Shown in pieces: positions 47,801-56,800 of a stretch of 64,000 nucleotides of DNA. Position 1 is the first letter of the stretch. Every line of letters begins with the position of its first letter. The translations under genes were made by a program, and so were the position numbers. The stretch is from Tyto alba. Lineage: Eukaryota; Chordata; Aves; Strigiformes; Tytonidae. The notes under the pieces were generated by a model. That model had not been told where the DNA came from. It ran no database searches and saw nothing but the letters and a program-made list of their open reading frames with translations. Location of the stretch: positions 837,230-901,229 of the forward strand of contig NW_024881324.1 in assembly GCF_018691265.1 (NCBI RefSeq), in the 5' to 3' direction.

Positions 47801-50800
47801 AAGGTAGTGGTGGAGATGAGAAAGATGGTTTTATCCTGAGGTAGGGATGTTCACATAGCTCAGGACTTGGCTGCATTTGCAGGTTGGTAGTGTGTGCGTC
47901 ATGTTGTATGCCAAGGCCATTCAACTCACCTGTAGGTGGTGGTGGGACAACAAAGGCATTCAGTTCAACCTCATTTTTGGGTAGCATCACTTGTACGTTA
48001 TCTCCAGCAGACACAATAAGTTCTTTTACTGTATCTAAGACAGAACGAGTACATTATGTTTTAACAGATGGTAGGGATATAAACTTAGTATCTTAAAATA
48101 GTATTTGTAATGAATCAAGTAAAATTTGGTAAACACTCTACAGTGAATAGGCAAGTAAAAAAAAAATTCCTCAATACATAATCAAATAATAATCTATTAT
48201 AAGAGTGACTATGGCTCTTTCACATTTTACCAAACCAAATTTTTTCTTCTTCCCCAAATATGAAGTGTCATTTCCCCTACTACTTTTTTTTAGAGAAAAG
48301 CATTCTGATTACTCCTGTATATCACAAGTGACATTGCTTCACATCAGAGAATTATGCATTTTCCTTAGTAATTGGATGGTAGTGCAAGAATTAAAAAATA
48401 CGCAATTATATAAGGCAAAAAAAGCCATCCACACCAGAACAAACCTGATTAAATAAAGTAACGTAGTCAATGCTAGAACACTAATATCATGCCTTCTTTC
48501 ACCAAGAAGCACTACTTCTATGTTTGTGAGGCACTTGTGAGGCATGTCTCAATGTCCAGCTCAGTGTCCCTTTTAAAATTCCACTTCTACAGCAGAGCAA
48601 AGCTGTTGCTTCGTAGCTGAACTTCAAATTCAATCTATTTACCATACAGGAACACACTCCCAGTTCTCATCTGTGAAAACTCTCCTCTTCCAAAAATGCC
48701 AAAGTCCACAAATCTAGTCCCCAACAGAAACATATCAAAGTACAACTTCAGGAAAAGTTCCCATAGGTTTTAAATATCTTCCTTTTAATACTGAGAACCC
48801 ATAGAACAAAAGTTCACCAAAGGCAACATTCACCTGTGGCTAAACATCCAGCTTACAAACTCAATAAATAAGAAAGAGGCTACTTAGCAGTTGCAGATGA
48901 CAGGTCTAAAAATGAAGGGAGGCCACACTGACTGCACACTTTCTGTCACTGCTACCTAAATGCACCCAAGGCTCCCTAGTTGCTCATGGGAGTCGCCCTA
49001 GACACCAGTGGAGTGGAGGTTTATACCCTGACCTCCACACCAGATGAGAATAAAATGGCTAGCTGAGGGTGGTGACCAAAGGAGAGAAGGAGGGACTGTC
49101 TTTGAGACTTCCAAGACAGTAGGGCTGTGTCCTGGTTGGGGCTGGCCTAGAGCTCCCGTTGGTCTGGCAGCGGGAGGAGCTGCAGCCCCCTGAGACCCCA
49201 GGGGCTCCCCAGGTCCCAGTGCCCTCACCTGTGTGCGGGGGCGGGGGGAGCACAGCTGGAGGGCTGGGCCCCGATTGGCCCATAGTCCATGTCACGTGAC
49301 ACTGTGCTCACTATATAAAGGCAGGAGAGGGCCAGGAGGGGCTGCCACTTCTGGGAGTGTGGCTGTGGGGCCTTGGTGTTCAGGATCGCCAGCTGGGAGC
49401 ACGTGGGTGTTGGTTGGCGGGTGATGAGCAGCTGTATGGTACATCACCCACTGATACTGCTGTCAGCGTACTGTTCTGTTACTGTTATTAAACTGTTTTT
49501 ATCTCAACCCGCGAGTCTCCCTTTGCCCCTCCGATTCCCTCCCCATTCCCAAGTGGGGGGAGGGTGGGTGAGCAGCTGTGTGGTGTTTAGCTACTGACTG
49601 AGCTCAAACCACAACAGGCTGAGAACACACAAACTTAAGGCAATGCCTGCACAAATCAGTACTTACGGTGAGATTCACCACAACCTTCCCTTCAGCTGCT
49701 TCTTCCAAGCTCCTTTTTGAGTCCTCTTCAACCTCTTCCTGTGAAGGAGGAGGAGCTGTCTAGTCAACACTCAATGGTCATGATGATCCACTGCCTTGGA
49801 GAGGGACCTCCTGTAGCTTATCTCTTCCTGTTACCTCCTACCACCATCCTGGCTGGCAGGTTGCAGTTTGGCAGAGAGTGCCAAGAACATTCCAATCCAG
49901 CCTTGGTCTACCAGGAATCAAGGGGCTTAGCTCTCCATATCCCTCAGTACACCAGGACTGCAGAATAACACACATCTGTGCTTCTCTGCTTCTTGTGGCC
50001 TTTCTAACCCTTTGTCAGGGTGCACAGGAAGGTAGGAAACTCAGCAGGAAAAAGGAGACACCCTAACATACACACAGAATTTAACACAACTACAGAGGAC
50101 ACAGTGGTTAAAACATGTCCTTTTCAAAATAAAAACTTCTGCTCTGCAGCTGTATGTCTACTAAGCTTCCTCACAGCTTTGAAATTGGAGCAAAACTCTC
50201 TTTTCCCAAGACGAAGAGGTCATGTTCTCCCCTACTAAGGGCTAGGCTTCTCCTTTATTAAGGGCTAAGCTTCCCCAGTTCCCATCTATGCTGTTGCATG
50301 ATATCTGACAACTATATATAGTGGGAACTCTACCGAAGAGTTTCTGAGAGGGAGAAATGTTCAGAAGAGTCACAAAAAAATAACAGTATGGCTAGAAGAG
50401 ACTTCTGAAAGTCCAGAAAGCCTCAGGTATTTCTCATAAAGTATAAAAATTAACCCATTCAACACAGGCTCTTAATCGCTGCTTTTTACCTTGCTGTACT
50501 TGTTTGAGTTCTAATTTCCCATTAATGATTGACTTGCTCAGAGTTTTGCCTCTGAAGTAACTGGCTAAGGGGCCTGGAGTTTGCAGTGTTACTCTAGTTC
50601 TACAGGCTTAAACTGGGATGATGTTACATCTGGATAAACAGCAAGCTCATAACTAACAACAGGTTGGAAGCCTAACAGTAGTAAAGCCATCCCCACCCAC
50701 TGTCCAACCTGCAGGTACCCCTCAGATCTCCGGCTGTGTTGAAACATTACCTGCTTCAGCAACAGTAGCAAGGGGGGTGAATTGCTGTGTGGGCTCAGAT

Positions 50801-53800
50801 GGCACAGTATTAGTGGGAAGTAGCATGATCCCACCTTCAGTGACATTCTCTGGGGCCACTGTGGGAGTCTGGGTCTTCTCTGACACACCTGGGGAGAAAT
50901 CCAGTTTGTCTGAAGAAGGGGAAGGCGTGGCAGCCTGAAAAATGAATTATAGGGAAACAGTTGTCATAAGTGAGCCACTTTTTACATTTCTAGATTTAGA
51001 TTCATGCTGGTTTTTAAACGGTATGTAGGGTGAGCCTACCAATTTATGTTACTAGGAGGTTTTATTCATATCAGAGTATCTATCAAAGGAGGACTGTATT
51101 GGGTTTTTTTTGTTTGTGGTGGTTTTTTTTTTTTGTTTTTGTTTGTTTGTTTTTGTTTGGTTTTTTTTCCAATCAGGCTTTGTAAGAAATGCTAATCATT
51201 TTCCAAGTTTCATGTGCAGAACAGTGTAGGCTATGGTCATCAAAATGAGGTAACCTGGGATACAACTAAAGCTATCAGTTCTCAATATAATAACAAACAG
51301 TAGGACAGGTCTAAATACAGTCATAAACCTTTAAAAGCCAATGACAAAGTCTGTGTGGTGAGTATTATTGTCTTCATGCTGTACACACACATATACAACA
51401 GAATCCTTGCCTCTTACTACACCTGCTCAGACCAGAACTTGCTCATGTTTTCTTATTTCCTCACCACTAATAAAATGCCCTAAATCTCTCTACTTCAGTC
51501 ATCAAGCAGTATCATTCTTTTCACTGATCCACCTTGTTAGTAAGTCAGAACTGCAGCAAAGGACACAGCAAGTTTTGAAGGAATAACTCAAAACTGTTAG
51601 CCCTGCCCATCACCTTACCCCTCTTGCTCTGACCCCGTCACCTTTCAACGACACATTAGTGTCAATGGCCCAATAGTTTTTCCTTACGTTCTCAAGACTT
51701 ATTTCTGACCTAATGTCTAGAGAAAAGCATTTTGCCAATTATGGCTACTGTGTGTGTCACATGAAGACATAACCTACTGCTATTATTTGTAAATAATCTA
51801 TTAACTGAAGAATTATGAAGGTTGGTAAAATGCACACACTTATCCCAGAATAGCTGAGGTGGGAAGGAACCTCTGGAGATAGCCTAGTCCAAGCCCGCTC
51901 CTCAAAGCGGCGTCAGCTATAGCAACTGCTCAGGACCGTGTCCAGTCAGGTTTTGAATACCTCCAAGGACAGAGAATCCACAACCTTCCCGAAAAACCTG
52001 TTCCAGTGTTTGACCATTCTCACAGGAAAAAAAAAAAAAAGAAAAAGGTTTTTATTGTTAAACAAGAATTCCTTGTATTTCAATTTGTGTTCATTCACCT
52101 CTTGTGCTGTCACCGGACAGCACTGAAAGGAGCCCGGCTCCATCTTCTTCACTCCTGCCACAGTTATTTCTATACACGTTGGTAAGATCCCTCTGAACCC
52201 TCTCTGCTTAAGGCTCAACACTCCCAGTTCTCAGCTTCTCCTTGTATTTCAGGTGCTCCACTCTCACTCTGCACTCTGGTCAGAAATCAGAGCAGCTCTG
52301 CCCTGGATGCGGACAGAAGGGAACCAAGAGCATGGAAGTCATCTGCAACTTCACCTCTGCCTTCAACAAGGGCCGAGCGAGAAGGTCCCTGTGCGTCTGG
52401 GACAGTGACAGCAGTGTTGGGGACTGTGGCTGCCTACCCTGTGAGGATGCCAAGGACCACACTACCAGCTGCACTGCCAGATAGGTCCTGGACACAGATG
52501 GGCAGGAATCTTGCCCTTGACAACATTATCACGCACAGGGAGAACCTCAAAAGCCCATCCTGCCTTGTACCCTGACAAAAGGTCTTTCTTCCAGACAGCT
52601 CTCCTTTACATACTCACTCCATCCTGCATCTTCCAAAAATATCTTCTTTAACAGAGTCTGACAAACCAATGTGTTGCTTTGACTTCCAAATTTGAAGGAA
52701 ATCTACTTTTCTGAGCTTCCTCTGGCTTTCCTCCTCTCCTTGCCCTGTGACAATCTATCAGCTGAGAAGCTATCCTGGTTCTGTAGGACAAATGGGGACA
52801 AAGTCACCTCAAACATACCTTTCCTGGGACACTCTCTTCTGCAACGGCACCAAACACCTCTTCAGTCAGCAAGCCTAGGCAAGACTCTGCAGTCAAAAAA
52901 GGTGCTCTGTGGCACGTGGTGTCACAGCCAAAAAGACAGGTTAAACTAAGACCATTAGCAGGCAGCAAATAATTGGGGCAGGGGCAACATCAGAAATTGA
53001 GCTCTCGGGCACAAATTATTAATGAGATACACACTGCAGCAGATGTGGAGGGCAAGATTAACCTAAATTCCAGCTTGGGAACTGAAAGATAAAGGAAAAT
53101 AAAAGGAGGACTCTTTTTGAGAGCAAGTAGGGCAGGCGTGGGTTTTGTGGTTTTCTTGTTTGCTTTTACCCACCTGTACAGCCATTACTGTTTGTTACAA
53201 AATAAACACCCAAACTCTGAGGGTACACATCCTTCAGTTCTTGTGGATTGACTTGAGTGAAAATCTCTTGATAATTTCACCAGAAAACAGTAATACCCCA
53301 GTTAAAAAAAATAAGTCATGCAGTTCCCTGGGGAAGTTCAAAGTTACATCACAGGCAACAGCATCATACCAAGGGCGATCCTTCCTCACTTCTGGTCCCC
53401 GGCTAACCCCACAGCCTGGGTGCTTTCTTTTCCCTCCATGAATGGGAAAAAGTCCAACCACGTTGCCTTGCTCCATTCTGTTCCTCCAGGCAAGCCACCT
53501 TTCCCCCTCACGGAAGCATCTTCCTCGAGTACTCCTGAAGACAACTGATCAGGACTCTGGCGAGTCAAGAGCTGCTAGTGTTATGTTTTATACAACTGCT
53601 TCCCCAGCACTGTTTCTTCTATGTCCCTCTGCATATATGACTACTACATAACTGCAGTACCATTTGCTCTCATTTATCTGGAAAACCTTATGGAGAACAG
53701 CTCTGTCAGCAGTGAAATTCTGCTCTTTCACTGGTCTGCTTCTCCCTCCTTCTCTGCATTCAGCTATCTGACTAATGATTTCAAGCAAGTATGACCTCTG

Positions 53801-56800
53801 CTAATTGTGTAGCTGGGGATTTGCAAAAGAGCAAACCCTCATACCATATGACATGAAGTGCAGACTTAAAGAAAGACATAAACAATTTTGACAGGTAAAT
53901 CTAAATATTAAAACATCTTTCAGGGGTCTTATACATCCCCCTAGGGATCAAGTAAATGCATTTTCAACCAAACAGGACTGTTCAGCACTCACAGGCCTCA
54001 AAACTGAAACAAAGCCAAAATAAGATATGAACATCTCTGATACTCCACTTCATTCTAACTCTTAAATATCAATTCTGAAGGCACATCAATCAGACATTAA
54101 AAGGCTCTTCATTACATATATGCTGTCAGCTATCTTAAGCTTTCTCAGTAGAGCTTTATGCATTTTGACTGCATCATTATTCCTGCAAATGCAATAAACT
54201 CAAGAATCAAGTCAGGCCTACCTTACTGAATAGATGTTTGAAACACTGCATCATCAACATAGCAGTAGCTGGAATCCAAGACTTGAAAAACCTCACCTTG
54301 CTTAACAAATCAGCACTTAACTGGAAATTTTAAAAAGACAATTAATACTTCACAGGTATCTCTCTCCAGGAATGGGCAGCACTGCAGATTTCTGTTTTGG
54401 TCAACTTGACAGCAGTGACTCTTTACAGATTTCTAAATCTATGCATGTTACTGAGCTGCTACAAGCTGACAGTCTGTAAGATCGCCCTGAACTCTGATGT
54501 AAACCCAAAAGCCAGGTCATTCAGTTAGATGACAGACCCCATATGCTCTATCCCAAGTCACATACAGAAGCCCCTACACCTGACTACATTTATAGTAAGG
54601 ATGCTCCTGGGGCACAGATTCTAGAGGCCTGTGTTTGGTTGGTCTCACAATTTAAGATCTCTCTCCAGGTACTTGCTCAAAGAACACAGCACTTGAGGAC
54701 ACTGCATCCTGCTGACTATTGTGAAGGGAGAGAACCGCACTTTCGCCACCCTGCTCTGTCTCGCTCATCTGAACAGCTTTGTCTGGAAGCTGCAGAAGGG
54801 AATGCGTCAGCACGAGTCTAGGAACAGAGATATAGAATCGCTGTGGCAGAACTAAGTGGGGGAGAGAAAAATATCATATAACATGTAATAAACAGAAGGT
54901 ATTTCATTAAAGTTATCAGCAAAAATGGGTTTAAGACCTTTACATTTTCGTAAGCTATACAAAAAGATAACAGTTTGAGAGGCAGTTTTGATCACATACC
55001 AGGGAGAAAACTACTTGGAAACATCTCAACATTTTTAATACAGTATAAAAATTTAGTATTTCTTCAATAACAGAATTTCCAAAGAAACATTTTTTTTCAG
55101 AAGGAAACACAAATTTGTGCCTGAACAATCAATGTGAGATTTGATTAAAACATCTACTTGCTGAAGAGAAAGACAGATAAGATTTCCTTCTTATCACCAG
55201 AATTTATCACAAGCAGCATCTTTTTCACTAGAGTCACGAGTGCTGTACCCAAACCAGAAAAACTTGAAGCCAAGCCTGAAGTTTGCGTTAGGCATAACCA
55301 GCAGGGTTTGGGTGGCAGAGGACTGGCTGCAGGGGTCATCCCTGTCTGTGGTCGCAGTTTGGCAAAGGATGGAAACAAGTCACCACACACCAACAGTGCA
55401 ACCACTCAGACGTAATTCAGAAAGGGCAATAGCCACTGGGGGCAGGGGACACAGGAGGAGGTAGGGGGATGCATGACAGGAGACGGGAAAAGGGATGTGT
55501 GGACGGGCTGGAGACACCCTCTTGGAAGGAGGCACTTCATGCCACCCCCCAGGGGACTGAGCCCCACAGAGAAGCCCACTCTGGAGCAGAGGCAATGAGT
55601 AAGAAGGATCAGTGGCAGGAAAGAGAAAGAAGCAACAAGTGTCAAAAAGGAAACTGCCATGCACTGACCTCAACCTCCTGTGCCACCGGTCACCTCAAAG
55701 GGACTGAGCACAATATGCAGTGAAAAGAAGGGGAGTAGAGACTAGGAAGGGGAGAGGAGATGTGTCTGGACTGAGGTTGAACCTAGGGAAGGCGTTTGAC
55801 AAAACCTCTCGTCATCTTAATTTCTCTACGAATGCCTACATTCAAAGGATTCCCATCTGGGAAACAAAAGTTGCACAGGCTTTGGCAGTTTCTCAAAACC
55901 TTCTGCTTTTCCAGATTCTTAACCTTTCTCTACATTAACAGAGAGCCTTCAGAGTAATTTCACAATACATTTCATGAACTGCTTTCAATGCTATCCCATC
56001 AACCCTCTACAGCTCTGATAACAGATCACTGCCAGATCACCTTCTAACTATAGTTTTCTTAGCAGCTCTTCAACATCACTACCAGCTGTGGCTAGAGACT
56101 GACCCAAGTTTTGGAGCTTTGTCCCTTCTGCACTGCAAGAAGCAAGCTCATTCCTCAGCGTTTCCACAGGAATTTCAGCGACTGTGCTAGCATAATGTCA
56201 GCACAATGTAAAGACCGCACAGGAATGCCTCCTCCATGTGCCAGTGAGAAACAGGTTTCTCTCCATTTCACTTTGCAATAAACTCCCATCTACACAGGCA
56301 GTGTGCACAAAGAGAAAGCAAAAATCTTTCTATTCTGGCTGGGTGCCAAAATTAAAGTAGAGATTTACAGAGTAGGCTTGGCCACATATATATATATATA
56401 TATATATATCATTACCACTGCAAGATGTGAAATTTCAACTTTCATAAAGCTGTATTCACATGATTCCTTAGAGATGGGGAGCAAATTTGTTCAGCTGTGT
56501 TTGCCACACACTTTAGGTCAATACAGAGTTGTCAACTCTGCTTGCAGAAGCAGTACCCACTTTTTAGCTCACAACAGCACTTTATCTGATGGCAAATGCT
56601 CTTCCATACACATGGAGACAAGTTCTAGTATCTTCTCACTCATGCCAATACACTCCAGACCAACTTGGTCAATCATAAATGTCACAGGCTATCTTGAGCC
56701 TGGAGGAGGTGATTCTTGAAAAGCAACCTGCTGTCATGGTCCCCACCCTCCAGGACAGTCTTGGGATCCTTCCAAGCTGATTCCACAACAGGCTTCTCCT

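Larger units (their letters stand above)
48035..50750. other. KIAA0319 intron B-C with a solo LTR
   Basis: A 2.7 kb intron containing the plus-oriented LTR at 49128-49616. The remaining sequence holds no recognised exon or repeat. Confidence 0.7.

Noticed and set aside
33694..49616. The two inverted 489 bp LTRs as the two ends of one provirus or transposon
   Set aside because: Proviral LTRs are direct repeats, and these are inverted. Each has its own target duplication, and KIAA0319 exons lie between them with no retroviral genes.
52242..52484. An 80-codon plus-strand frame with several Cys residues
   Set aside because: It begins beside a CR1 fragment and ends at a chance stop. No splice sites or domain match were seen.
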